A DNA stretch of 37,759 nt from an uncultured bacterium (GTDB taxonomy: Bacteria; Bacillota_I; Bacilli_A; RF39; UBA660). This document shows, piece after piece, positions 1 through 8,193 of this stretch (positions are counted from its first letter, which is position 1; every line of letters begins with the position of its first letter). The DNA lies in the NCBI GenBank assembly GCA_949292245.1, contig CASEYV010000006.1, positions 1 through 37,759 on the forward strand. The letters are read 5' to 3'. The notes under the pieces are model-generated. The model searched no databases, had not been told where the DNA came from, and worked only from the letters and a program-made list of their open reading frames with translations. The translations under genes and the position numbers were made by a program.

Positions 1-57
1 TATCAATTAGTTACTGCAGCTAGTGATGGTGCTAGAGTAATAAATAATATGAAGTAA
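1..57 (+). CDS. C-terminal end of a thioredoxin-reductase-like flavoprotein (partial)
   Basis: Frame 1 is open from the first base to TAA at 55-57 and encodes 18 residues containing QLVTAASDGA. This matches the segment near the C-terminus of thioredoxin reductase (TrxB) and related FAD/NAD(P) oxidoreductases, where the consensus is roughly Q-(V/I)-(V/I)-TA-A-x-DG and contacts FAD. The rest of the gene lies upstream of the window, so the enzyme cannot be confirmed from this fragment. The next gene starts 13 bases later, so the two may be co-transcribed. Confidence 0.5.
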   Translation, partial: YQLVTAASDGARVINNMK

Positions 58-70
58 GGATGGTGAATTA

Positions 71-376
71 ATGGAAAAAGTAGATAACAAAAAATTGATT
101 CTTGGGGGAATATTGCTAATAGTAGTTGTTGTAAGTGTATTTGTTTATTTAAAATTCTTTCAAACATTTACGGTAACATTTGAAGTTGATTTAGGTCCAG
201 GAATAGAGGCTCAACAAGTTAAGATAAATGAAGTAGTTACTAAGCCAGATGATCCTACATATGAAGGATATGAATTTATTGGTTGGTATGTTGATGATGA
301 AGAATATGATTTTAGTAAACCAGTAACTGAAAGTTTTACAATTACTGCAAAATGGGAAAAAGTAACTGAAAATTAA
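71..376 (+). CDS. Small membrane-anchored protein with one InlB B-repeat domain
   Basis: The 101-residue product has a short basic N-terminus, one membrane helix at about residues 10-28 and a single extracellular domain of about 65 residues. That domain matches the Listeria-Bacteroides/InlB B-repeat family (Flg_new): it starts with the strand pattern FTVTFEVD, has the central YEGYEFIGWYVD motif and ends in ITAKW. Such repeats normally occur in tandem in cell-wall adhesins; here one copy is tethered directly to the membrane with no LPXTG signal. The start is supported by GGATGGTGA just upstream. A rho-independent terminator follows within 20 bases, so the gene closes the upstream transcript. 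Its ligand is unknown. Confidence 0.75.
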   Translation: MEKVDNKKLILGGILLIVVVVSVFVYLKFFQTFTVTFEVDLGPGIEAQQVKINEVVTKPDDPTYEGYEFIGWYVDDEEYDFSKPVTESFTITAKWEKVTEN

Positions 377-393
377 CAAAATGAACCTTAAAA

Positions 394-424
394 TTGGTAG
401 TAAATAGCTACTAATTTTTTTATT
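394..424 (+). terminator. Rho-independent terminator
   Basis: A 7-bp stem (TTGGTAG at 394-400 with CTACTAA at 408-414, including one G-U pair) has a 7-base loop and is followed at once by a T-rich tract. It lies directly behind the InlB-repeat gene. Confidence 0.7.
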
Positions 425-444
425 ATTTATTTGGTGAAGTAAAA

Positions 445-564
445 ATGGATAAATTAAAAGAAATAATAGATAATATTATTACTACAATAAAAATATTTAT
501 TTATGTTATATTTGTTTTAGTTTTAATTTTATTTAGTTTGTATATTTTTAAATTTTTTGTATAA
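445..564 (+). CDS. 39-residue single-pass membrane peptide
   Basis: A short ORF starts at ATG 445 behind a GGTGAAG ribosome-binding site (434-440) and ends at TAA 562-564. The product has a charged amphipathic N-terminus (MDKLKEIIDN) followed by one strongly hydrophobic helix of about 22 residues ending in FKFFV. It stands alone between a terminator and the Xre-regulator promoter. No family is recognised. The layout resembles small membrane peptides or type I toxin-like peptides, but nothing here proves toxicity. The correctly spaced ribosome-binding site is the main evidence that it is translated. Confidence 0.5.
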   Translation: MDKLKEIIDNIITTIKIFIYVIFVLVLILFSLYIFKFFV

Positions 565-589
565 TATAAAATATACTAATTTGGCAACC

Positions 590-608
590 AAGTTGCAAAT
601 TGCAACTT
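590..608 (+). promoter_or_regulatory. Perfect 9-bp inverted repeat, candidate Xre operator
   Basis: AAGTTGCAA (590-598) and TTGCAACTT (600-608) are perfect inverted arms around one base, 26 bases upstream of the proposed -35 of the Xre-regulator gene. A second, shorter dyad, CAAC-N5-GTTG (624-636), overlaps that -35. The shared CAAC/GTTG half-site suggests binding by a dimeric HTH protein; autoregulation is inferred. Confidence 0.5.
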
Positions 609-633
609 AATATTGACAAAAAACAACCTAAAG

Positions 634-661
634 TTGGTAGTTTAAAATAATTATTTATAAT
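634..661 (+). promoter_or_regulatory. Promoter of the Xre-regulator gene
   Basis: TTGGTA (634-639) and TATAAT (656-661) are separated by 16 bases and end 23 bases before the ATG at 685. The -35 element overlaps a CAAC/GTTG dyad. Confidence 0.5.
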
Positions 662-684
662 ATATTTATGGCGAGGTGGAAAAA

Positions 685-2169
685 ATGAAATTTTGTGAAA
701 AGTTACAAAAGTTAAGAAAAGAAAAGGGGTATTCGCAAGAACAACTTGCAGATTTATTAGATGTTTCAAGGCAATCAGTTTCTAAATGGGAATCTGGTAC
801 TACATATCCTGAAATGGATAAATTGTTAAGTCTTTGTAAAATATTTAATGTTTCGTTGGATGATTTAACTAATGATGATATAACTGACCGAAATATTTTA
901 GAAAAGAAAAAGAATAATTTTAGTAATATATTTAACTCTATGTTAGAAATGATTAATAGAAGTGTGGAAATGTTTAGAAAAATGCAAAAGAAAGAAATTG
1001 CTAAATGTATTACAGAATTAATTATTTTATTTTTAATATTATTGTTATTAAGAATACCTTTTAATTATATTAATAATTCTATTGAAAATATATTTGTAAA
1101 TTTTTCTTTAAAAGCATTTAATATTTTAAATAGTATTTGGTTATTTTTATCTAATACAATTTATTTAATATTATTTATTACAATATTTATTTATATTTAT
1201 AAAATTAGATTTTTAGATAAATATGAGACTAATAAATATGAAGAAAAAATAGAAAATAATATAACTAATGAAGAAAAAATATCAGAAAAAAAAGTAATTA
1301 AAGAAGAAAAACATACTTTTGTATTGTTTAGTGTTTTAGGAAGATTATTTAATATATTTATTAAAATATGTTTATTATTAATACTTATACCAATATTATT
1401 ATTTTTTATATTTACAGTTATTATGTTAGTATTTAGCATAATAGTTCAATTTATTGGTATACATTTTATTGGAATATCTTTAACTCTCTTAGCATTATCA
1501 ATAATACTTGCTATTATAATTGAATTATTAATTAGATTTTTATTAAATAGTAGATTACATGTTAGTAGAATGTTTATTATATTTATTAGTAGTTTAACTT
1601 TATTTGGAATAGGCTGTGGTATATCTACTTTTGAATTAACTAAAATAAAATATATTGATGAAGTCCCTATAAATAATAGTATTGTAAATAATGAATATAT
1701 TTTTGATATGAATGACAATTTGAAATTTTCTATTTCTGATTATTATGATAAAGAAGTAATAATAGATAATAGTTTAGGTGATAAAATAAAAGTTAATATT
1801 GAAAGTTATGAAGATTATGTTAGTTATAATATAGATATTATTAATAACTATTTAAGTATTTATACTTATGTACCTTGGAATAAAGCAATGAATTATTTTG
1901 AGTTATTAAAAAGTAATTTAGTTGATAATAAAATATATAATTATAATGAATTAAGTAAAATTAAAATATATATTTATATTAGTGAAGAAAATTTAAATAT
2001 AATAAATAATAATATGGAAGAAATTAATGCATTAGAAGATTATTATAATGAAGAAATAGAGAGATTAGAAAATGAAAATAGTCTTAAAGATGAAAAAATA
2101 TATGAGTTAGAATTAAAAATAGAAGAGTTAGAAGAAAAAATAACAAATATAAATAATTTAACTAATTAA
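685..2169 (+). CDS. Membrane-bound Xre-family transcriptional regulator
   Basis: The protein of about 494 residues begins with a canonical HTH_3/Xre DNA-binding domain (residues 1-65, including GYSQEQLADLLDVSRQSVSKWESG). A linker and several membrane helices follow: two around residues 100-170 and a cluster around 220-320 after a highly charged Lys/Glu loop. Next comes a predicted extracellular beta-rich segment and a C-terminal coiled coil (about residues 450-490). ATG 685 is preferred because GAGGTGG (673-679) is correctly placed for it; the in-frame GTG at 676 lies inside that ribosome-binding site. Fusion of a DNA-binding domain to a membrane domain suggests a one-component envelope sensor. 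The flanking dyads suggest autoregulation. The signal and targets cannot be read from sequence. Confidence 0.8.
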   Translation: MKFCEKLQKLRKEKGYSQEQLADLLDVSRQSVSKWESGTTYPEMDKLLSLCKIFNVSLDDLTNDDITDRNILEKKKNNFSNIFNSMLEMINRSVEMFRKMQKKEIAKCITELIILFLILLLLRIPFNYINNSIENIFVNFSLKAFNILNSIWLFLSNTIYLILFITIFIYIYKIRFLDKYETNKYEEKIENNITNEEKISEKKVIKEEKHTFVLFSVLGRLFNIFIKICLLLILIPILLFFIFTVIMLVFSIIVQFIGIHFIGISLTLLALSIILAIIIELLIRFLLNSRLHVSRMFIIFISSLTLFGIGCGISTFELTKIKYIDEVPINNSIVNNEYIFDMNDNLKFSISDYYDKEVIIDNSLGDKIKVNIESYEDYVSYNIDIINNYLSIYTYVPWNKAMNYFELLKSNLVDNKIYNYNELSKIKIYIYISEENLNIINNNMEEINALEDYYNEEIERLENENSLKDEKIYELELKIEELEEKITNINNLTN

Positions 2170-2218
2170 GTGCTATTAAAAATTATTAAAATATGATAAA
2201 CTTATAATAGTGGTGAAT

Positions 2219-2974
2219 ATGAAAAAGAGAACTAGTAAATTAACTATAGGAATTATTTTAACTTTATCAAGTTTATTTGTAGTATTGATATTTATTGGAA
2301 CAATATTTGTATTTAAACACGCATATCAAGAAATATTATTAGAAGATAATATAAATGAAATAAATGATTTAATTGATTATGATATAAATAATGCAAATAT
2401 AGATAGATTATTAGATACTTATGTAAGTAGTGGAGAATATTTAAAAGTTGAAAAGGCAGTAAAAGAATATTTTAGTGATTTATTATTTTATTGTCGAAGA
2501 GTAGATGATTTAGGTAATGATTTAGATTTGATTATGGTTCTTAGTTTAGATAATTTTTATGTAGATATGCCTAATTTTAATGATTCATTAAATATTTTGG
2601 AAGAAAAAAAGATTGAAATAACTGAAGCATTTGAAAATGTTAGTAAATTGTTAGATAAAACAGTAATTAATTCCTATCTTGATCCAAGTTTATCACAATT
2701 TTATGTTGAATATTATAATAGTTTATTAAGTACAGATGAAGAACTATTTGAAAATCAAAATGCTATAAATACTGATTTAAATTTTATAATAAATGTTATT
2801 GATTTATATCATGACTTTTTTACCTTTTTAAAAGTTAATCAAGATTATTGGATGGTTGATGGGGAATATATTTATTTTGCTAATACTGATTTAGAAAATG
2901 AATATAATTATTATTTAAATCAAATGGAAACTATATCTAGGGAAGATTTTGATTTTACTGAAGATTTTATATAA
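2219..2974 (+). CDS. Single-pass membrane protein of unknown function
   Basis: The 251-residue product has a basic N-terminus and one membrane helix (about residues 8-32), followed by an acidic, mostly helical domain of about 215 residues predicted outside the cell. No enzyme motif or known family is recognised. ATG 2219 is preferred over the upstream in-frame GTG codons because those overlap the GGTGA ribosome-binding site. A TATAAT at 2203-2208 sits only 10 bases upstream of the start. The gene follows the membrane-bound Xre regulator on the same strand after a 49-base gap and precedes the ABC transporter; it could be a partner of either, but this is only positional. Confidence 0.6.
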   Translation: MKKRTSKLTIGIILTLSSLFVVLIFIGTIFVFKHAYQEILLEDNINEINDLIDYDINNANIDRLLDTYVSSGEYLKVEKAVKEYFSDLLFYCRRVDDLGNDLDLIMVLSLDNFYVDMPNFNDSLNILEEKKIEITEAFENVSKLLDKTVINSYLDPSLSQFYVEYYNSLLSTDEELFENQNAINTDLNFIINVIDLYHDFFTFLKVNQDYWMVDGEYIYFANTDLENEYNYYLNQMETISREDFDFTEDFI

Positions 2975-3038
2975 AATTAATAAAAGTCATTTAATAGTCA
3001 CTTTAAAAAAATATAGTAATTATGAAAGGACTGATTAA

Positions 3039-3716
3039 ATGGAAATTTTAAAAGTTGAGAATTTATCGAAAATCTATGGTAAGGGAGAAAACAAAATTAA
3101 GGCTGTAGATAATATTTCTTTTTCAGTTACAAAAGGAGATTTTGTTGCTATTGTTGGAGCTTCGGGTTCAGGAAAATCAACACTTTTACATCTTATTGGT
3201 GGAGTAGATCGACCTAGCAGTGGGAAAGTATTTATTGATGGAGTTGATATTTATTCAATGGACAATGATTCTTTAGCCATATTTAGAAGAAGACAAGTTG
3301 GTTTAATATATCAGTTTTATAATTTAATTCCAATATTAGATGTTGAAGAAAATATTACTTTGCCATGTAAATTAGATAAAAAAATTACTGACAATGAAAA
3401 ACTTGAAGATTTATTAAAAACTTTAGGATTAGAAAATCGTAGAAAACATTTGCCTAATGAACTTTCTGGTGGTCAACAACAAAGAGTATCAATAGGTAGA
3501 GCAATAATTAACAATCCTGCTTTAGTTTTAGCAGATGAACCAACTGGTAATTTAGATTCTAAAGCAAGTGATGAGATTATTTCATTATTAAAAAAATCAA
3601 ATCAAAAATACAATCAAACTATTATTGTTATAACTCATGATATGGAAATTGCAAATGAAGCTAAAAGGATTATTACTATTGAAGATGGTAAGATCATTAG
3701 TGATGTAAGGAATTAA
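3039..3716 (+). CDS. ABC transporter ATPase (LolD/MacB type)
   Basis: This 225-residue cytoplasmic ATPase energises the FtsX-type permease encoded next to it. Walker A GASGSGKST is at residues 40-48, the signature LSGGQQQR at 142-149, and Walker B with the D-loop reads LVLADEPTGNLD from about 162. The LSGGQQQR and DEPTGNLDS signatures are typical of the MacB/LolD/BceA/FtsE group, which usually act as mechanotransmission or antimicrobial-peptide-resistance pumps rather than classical importers. The gene is followed one base later by the permease, so they form an operon. GAAAGGA lies a suitable distance before the ATG. Confidence 0.93.
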   Translation: MEILKVENLSKIYGKGENKIKAVDNISFSVTKGDFVAIVGASGSGKSTLLHLIGGVDRPSSGKVFIDGVDIYSMDNDSLAIFRRRQVGLIYQFYNLIPILDVEENITLPCKLDKKITDNEKLEDLLKTLGLENRRKHLPNELSGGQQQRVSIGRAIINNPALVLADEPTGNLDSKASDEIISLLKKSNQKYNQTIIVITHDMEIANEAKRIITIEDGKIISDVRN

Positions 3717-3717
3717 C

Positions 3718-6276
3718 ATGAAAATATTAAATAATCTTACATTAAAAAATTTAAAATTAAATAAAAGAAGAACAATAGTAACAATAATAGGAATAATGTT
3801 ATCTACGGCACTAATTTGTGCAGTTGCAGGAATGGTTTCTAGTTTACAAGAAACTTTAATTCAAATGGCAAAAAATGATAATGGAAATAAACATATTACA
3901 ATACAAAGTGTAAAATATGAAGACTTAAAATATTTTTCGAATAATCGTAATATTGAAAATGTATATTTAGTTAAAAATTTAGGATATGCAAAACTTGAAA
4001 ATAGCAATTTAGATACAACACCATATTTAAATATAGTTGCTTATACAAAAGAGGCATTTTTAAATAATAAATTAACTATTGTTGATGGAAGGCTTCCTCA
4101 GAATGAAAATGAAATAGTCATACCTACAAACATTAAATCTAGTGCTTTAGTAAATTATAAAATTGGAGATAGATTAAGTTTAGAGATTGGAAATAGAGTT
4201 TGTAGTGATGGTACGATATTAAATCAAAATAATCCTTATTATGTAGATAAATATTATGAAAGCGAAGATACATGTTTTGAAAGTTTAGATTATAAGTTTA
4301 ATGAAGAATATACTGTTGTGGGTATAGTAGAAACTTTTAATTATAATAATGAACCTTTTGGTGCTCCAGGTTTTACAGTTGTCACTTATACAGATAAAAT
4401 TGATGATAAAAGTAATTATGATGTCGCATTATTATTTCAAGATTCAAATTATTATTTAAGTTTTGAAAAATATTTAAAAAATAGTACTCAATTAAGTGAT
4501 TATAGTTATTATTATAATAGAGATTTATTACGATATGAATTAAGTGGTTTAAGTAATAAAAGTATGAATTCTTTATATGGAATAGCAGGAGTAGTAATTG
4601 GAATTATAATTTTAACTAGTATTTTTGTTATAAAAAATAGTTTTAGTATTTCTATTGTTGAAAAAACAAAGCAATATGGAATGTTGGCAAGTATTGGTGC
4701 AACAAGCAAACAAATTAAAAAAAATGTTTTATATGAAGGTTTTATTTTAGGTATTATAGGTATACCTCTAGGAATATTGTGTGGAATATTAGCTGATTTC
4801 ATTTTATGTAAGGTAGTAAATTTATTTTTAAAAGATTTAGCGGAAATACAATTTGTTTTTAGTGTTCCAATAATTCCAATAATATTTAGTGTAATTCTAG
4901 CTAGTATTACTATTTATTTAAGTATAATAAGTAGTGCTAAAAAATCAAGTAAAATATCTCCGATAGAAGCAATAAGAAATAATAATGAAATTAAAATTAA
5001 TAGAAAAAAAATGAGAACACCAAAAATAATAGGGAAAGTATTTGGAATAGGGGGAGAAATTGCTTATAAGAATTTAAAAAGAAGTAGAAAAAAATATCGT
5101 TCAACCGTTGTTTCTTTAGTAGTTAGTGTTACTGTTTTTATATCTTTATCTTCATTTTTAAGTTATGGGTTTGAAATGACAAAACAATATTATATAGATT
5201 TAAATTACAATATTTCTGTTAAACCTTTAATAGATGATAATAATTCTTTTCAAAAAATATATCAAGATATTTTAAAAATGGAGAATATTAATAGTTATTC
5301 AATTCACAAATCAGTTATTTTATCAATTAATCCTTATGATTATATGACAGATGAAGGTTTTTTAAATAATTATGGTTATGAAAAAAATAGTAAAGAGGAA
5401 AACATTAGTAGTAGTATTGAAGTTTATTCTTTAGGTGATGAAGAATATAAAAGATTTATTAAAAAAATTGGTGGTAAAATAGAAGATTATGAAAACAAAG
5501 GAATATTAATAGATGATTTTAAAGTTTATCAAAATGATGATAAATATTATTATTATAATACCTATAATTTAGATAAAAATGATGTAATAAATGGTACAAT
5601 TAATGATATTGAATTTAGTATTCCTATTGCAGTACGTACTAAAGAAAGACCAATGGGGTTAGAAGGGTCTTATAGTTCTACAGGTTATTTAATTGTTTCA
5701 GATAAAATTTTAAATGACTTAAATTATGTGTATTACGGAAGTTTATATATCGATAGTAGTAATCCAACAAAATTAGAAGAGAGTATTAATAAATACTTTA
5801 ATAATACAAATTATAATTATTATATTTTTAATGTTGATAAGGAAGCACAAGCTCAAAGATCAGTAATTATACTTATGGCAATATTTTTATATGGATTTAT
5901 TATTGTTATTAGTTTAATTGGAATTACTAATATTTTTAATACTATTACAACAAATATTAATTTAAGAAAAAAAGAGTTTGCTATGTTAAAGTCTATAGGT
6001 ATGACAAAAAAGGAATTTAATAATATGATAAGTTTAGAAAGTTTTTTCTACGGTACTAAGTCATTAGTAATAGGAGTAATTTTAGGAATAACAGGTTCAT
6101 ATTTAATTTATTATGAATTTGCTAAATCTGAAGAATTTGGTTATATACTACCATGGCAAGCAATAACAATATCAATAATAGTTGTTTATATTTTAGTAAG
6201 TTTAATAATGTATGTTTCTGTTAATAAAATAAATAAGCAAAATATTATTGAAACTATAAGAAATGATAACATATAA
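3718..6276 (+). CDS. ABC transporter permease with two MacB/FtsX modules
   Basis: The 852-residue permease contains two copies of the module TM1 - large extracellular domain - three-TM FtsX core. The first copy has a helix at about 17-40, an exterior domain to about 285 and an FtsX core at about 286-410. The second has a helix near 462-485, an exterior domain to about 715 and a core at about 720-845. Eight helices with two exterior domains differ from ten-helix BceB and resemble fused MacB-like half-transporters. It pairs with the ATPase one base upstream. Likely substrates are peptides, lipids or envelope stressors. A terminator overlaps the stop codon and the two-component genes follow. A truncated paralogue of its C-terminus lies at 15534-15776. 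Confidence 0.9.
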   Translation: MKILNNLTLKNLKLNKRRTIVTIIGIMLSTALICAVAGMVSSLQETLIQMAKNDNGNKHITIQSVKYEDLKYFSNNRNIENVYLVKNLGYAKLENSNLDTTPYLNIVAYTKEAFLNNKLTIVDGRLPQNENEIVIPTNIKSSALVNYKIGDRLSLEIGNRVCSDGTILNQNNPYYVDKYYESEDTCFESLDYKFNEEYTVVGIVETFNYNNEPFGAPGFTVVTYTDKIDDKSNYDVALLFQDSNYYLSFEKYLKNSTQLSDYSYYYNRDLLRYELSGLSNKSMNSLYGIAGVVIGIIILTSIFVIKNSFSISIVEKTKQYGMLASIGATSKQIKKNVLYEGFILGIIGIPLGILCGILADFILCKVVNLFLKDLAEIQFVFSVPIIPIIFSVILASITIYLSIISSAKKSSKISPIEAIRNNNEIKINRKKMRTPKIIGKVFGIGGEIAYKNLKRSRKKYRSTVVSLVVSVTVFISLSSFLSYGFEMTKQYYIDLNYNISVKPLIDDNNSFQKIYQDILKMENINSYSIHKSVILSINPYDYMTDEGFLNNYGYEKNSKEENISSSIEVYSLGDEEYKRFIKKIGGKIEDYENKGILIDDFKVYQNDDKYYYYNTYNLDKNDVINGTINDIEFSIPIAVRTKERPMGLEGSYSSTGYLIVSDKILNDLNYVYYGSLYIDSSNPTKLEESINKYFNNTNYNYYIFNVDKEAQAQRSVIILMAIFLYGFIIVISLIGITNIFNTITTNINLRKKEFAMLKSIGMTKKEFNNMISLESFFYGTKSLVIGVILGITGSYLIYYEFAKSEEFGYILPWQAITISIIVVYILVSLIMYVSVNKINKQNIIETIRNDNI

Positions 6277-6297
6277 ATCATCTTTTGATGATTTTTT
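6275..6297 (+). terminator. Rho-independent terminator between permease and response regulator
   Basis: AAATCATC (6275-6282) and GATGATTT (6287-6294) form an 8-bp stem with a TTTT loop, followed by a T tract. The stem overlaps the permease stop codon and could reduce read-through into the two-component genes. Confidence 0.75.
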
Positions 6298-6305
6298 GTT
6301 ATAAT
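6297..6305 (+). promoter_or_regulatory. Extended -10 promoter of the two-component operon
   Basis: TGTTATAAT is a perfect extended -10 (TGnTATAAT) placed 16 bases before the regulator ATG. No good -35 is visible, since that region is occupied by the terminator stem. Confidence 0.55.
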
Positions 6306-6321
6306 TTAAGGGGATGATATT

Positions 6322-6969
6322 ATGTATAAATTATTATTAATTGAAGATAACGAATTTATTAGTAAAGGATTAGTATATTTATTTAGTCAAAATAATTTTG
6401 ATGTAAAAGTTGTAAATTGTTTGCAAAAAGCAGATCTAGAATTAAATAATAATTATGATTTAATTATATTAGATTTAATGTTACCAGATGGGAATGGACT
6501 AGATTTTTATAATAATAATTTAAAAGGAAAAAATACAATTGTTTTGACTGCTAAAGATGATGAAGACACTGTTGTTAAAGCTATTGATAATGGGGTAGAT
6601 GATTATATAATAAAACCATTTAGGGGCAAAGAGTTAATATCAAGAATAAACAAAATATTAAGAAACAAAAAAAATGAAAATATAATAGCAGTTGATAATG
6701 TTTTAATAAATTTAGATTCTAGTCAAGTATTTGTTAATAAAGAAGAAGTTTATTTTACAAGTTTAGAATATAAGATATTAATATTATTGTTTCAAAATTT
6801 AAACAGAGTAGTATTAAGAGATGTTATTATTGATAGAATTTGGGATATGTCTGGAAAATTTGTTAATGATAATACATTAAGTGTATATATTAAAAGAATT
6901 AGAAAAAAATTACAAAATGAATATATTATAAAAACCATAAAAGGTATTGGTTATAGGGTGGATAAATGA
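6322..6969 (+). CDS. OmpR/PhoB-family response regulator
   Basis: The 215-residue protein has a receiver domain with acidic residues near position 8, the phospho-acceptor Asp51 (LIILDLMLPDG) and the conserved Lys in IIKPF. A C-terminal winged helix ends with IKRIRKKLQ and a GIGYRVDK finish typical of the OmpR family. It is phosphorylated by the histidine kinase encoded next, whose ATG overlaps its TGA (ATGA), giving translational coupling. The adjacent transporter genes suggest that it controls them, although the regulator has its own extended -10 promoter behind the transporter terminator. Confidence 0.93.
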   Translation: MYKLLLIEDNEFISKGLVYLFSQNNFDVKVVNCLQKADLELNNNYDLIILDLMLPDGNGLDFYNNNLKGKNTIVLTAKDDEDTVVKAIDNGVDDYIIKPFRGKELISRINKILRNKKNENIIAVDNVLINLDSSQVFVNKEEVYFTSLEYKILILLFQNLNRVVLRDVIIDRIWDMSGKFVNDNTLSVYIKRIRKKLQNEYIIKTIKGIGYRVDK

Positions 6970-8147
6970 AAAAATTATTATTTTTTAGTTGCTTTTTTAT
7001 CATATTGCTAGTAGGTTTTATAACTTATAAAGATTATTATAATTATAAAACATTATCCAATCAATTTGTAATTAGTGTAGTAAATGAAGTAAAAAAAGAA
7101 TATCCGGATTTTGATGAAAGCAAATTAATAAAGGTTATAAATCAAGATAATTATAGTAATAGTATAGTAAATGATTATGGTTTAGATAGTAATGATTTAA
7201 CTATTTTAAAATCTTATGAAGAAAATTACAAAAAAAGCATGTATATAAATTTATGTATAATTATAGTTTTTTTATTAATAATTTTAATGTTTTATTATTT
7301 TATAAGAAATAGGGAAAAAAGGCAATTAAATAAAATAATTAACTATATTAGGAAAATAAACAATGGTATTTATGATTTAAAAATTGAAGAAAATAAAGAG
7401 GGAATATATAGTATATTAGAAAATGAAATATATACTACTACAATAATGTTAAAAGAACAAAATGAACAATCTTTAAAAGATAAAAATGATTTAAAAGAAT
7501 CTTTAGAAAATATATCACATCAAATTAAAACTCCTTTAACTTCGATTATGCTATTAGTTGATAATTTAAATGATACAAATATGGATAATAAAATGCGGAA
7601 GGAATTTATTGATGATATAAAGTTACAAGTTGATAACATAAATAATTTGATAATTAATTTATTGAAAATATCCAAACTTGATGCTAATGTTGTAAAATTT
7701 AAAAAAGAAAGCATTAATGTAAAAAAGTTAGTTTTGGATTGTTTAAAATATTTGGATATTTTAATAGATTTGAAGAATTTAAATATAAATGTTAGTGGTG
7801 CAAATAATGTTTCTTTTAGTGGTGATTATAAATGGGAGTTTGAAGCTATATGTAATATTATTAAAAATTGTATTGAATATAGTGAAGAAAATAAAAATAT
7901 ATTTATAAATTTTGCAGAAAATAATTGCTATACAAAAATAATAATTGAAGATCAAGGACCAGGAATTGATGAATATGAAAAAAAGAAAATATTTTCTAGA
8001 TTTTATCAAGGAAAAAATAGTTTTGATAATAATTTTGGTATTGGGTTAGCTTTGGCAAAAGAAATAATAAATAAAGATGGAGGAAATATTACATTCAAGT
8101 CAATAAAAAATAGTGGTACTAAATTTATTATTAAATATTATAAATAG
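6966..8147 (+). CDS. Sensor histidine kinase
   Basis: This 393-residue membrane kinase has a TM helix at about residues 4-21, an extracellular sensor of about 70 residues, and a second TM at about 93-113. A linker leads to the HisKA domain with phospho-acceptor His185 (NISHQIKTPLTS). The HATPase domain carries the N box (NIIKNCIEYS), the G1 box DQGPGI and the G2 box FGIGLALAKEI. It pairs with the response regulator, overlapping it by 4 bases. The sensor is small but larger than the loop of BceS-type intramembrane kinases, so direct extracellular sensing is possible. The architecture resembles VncS-like kinases encoded beside FtsX-type exporters. Confidence 0.92.
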   Translation: MKKLLFFSCFFIILLVGFITYKDYYNYKTLSNQFVISVVNEVKKEYPDFDESKLIKVINQDNYSNSIVNDYGLDSNDLTILKSYEENYKKSMYINLCIIIVFLLIILMFYYFIRNREKRQLNKIINYIRKINNGIYDLKIEENKEGIYSILENEIYTTTIMLKEQNEQSLKDKNDLKESLENISHQIKTPLTSIMLLVDNLNDTNMDNKMRKEFIDDIKLQVDNINNLIINLLKISKLDANVVKFKKESINVKKLVLDCLKYLDILIDLKNLNINVSGANNVSFSGDYKWEFEAICNIIKNCIEYSEENKNIFINFAENNCYTKIIIEDQGPGIDEYEKKKIFSRFYQGKNSFDNNFGIGLALAKEIINKDGGNITFKSIKNSGTKFIIKYYK

Positions 8148-8193
8148 TTTACTAATGTTATTAAAATTTAGTATAATTATATTGGTGAAATAA

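Noticed and set aside
676-684. GTG at 676 as start of the Xre regulator
   Set aside because: It lies inside GAGGTGG, the ribosome-binding site for ATG 685. The same false-start pattern (GTG inside GGTGA or GTGAGG) was rejected at 2210, 12838, 30336 and 35740.
3039-8147. BceAB-BceRS bacitracin-resistance module
   Set aside because: The permease has two MacB-like halves with eight helices rather than the ten-helix BceB layout, and the kinase has an extracellular sensor of about 70 residues.
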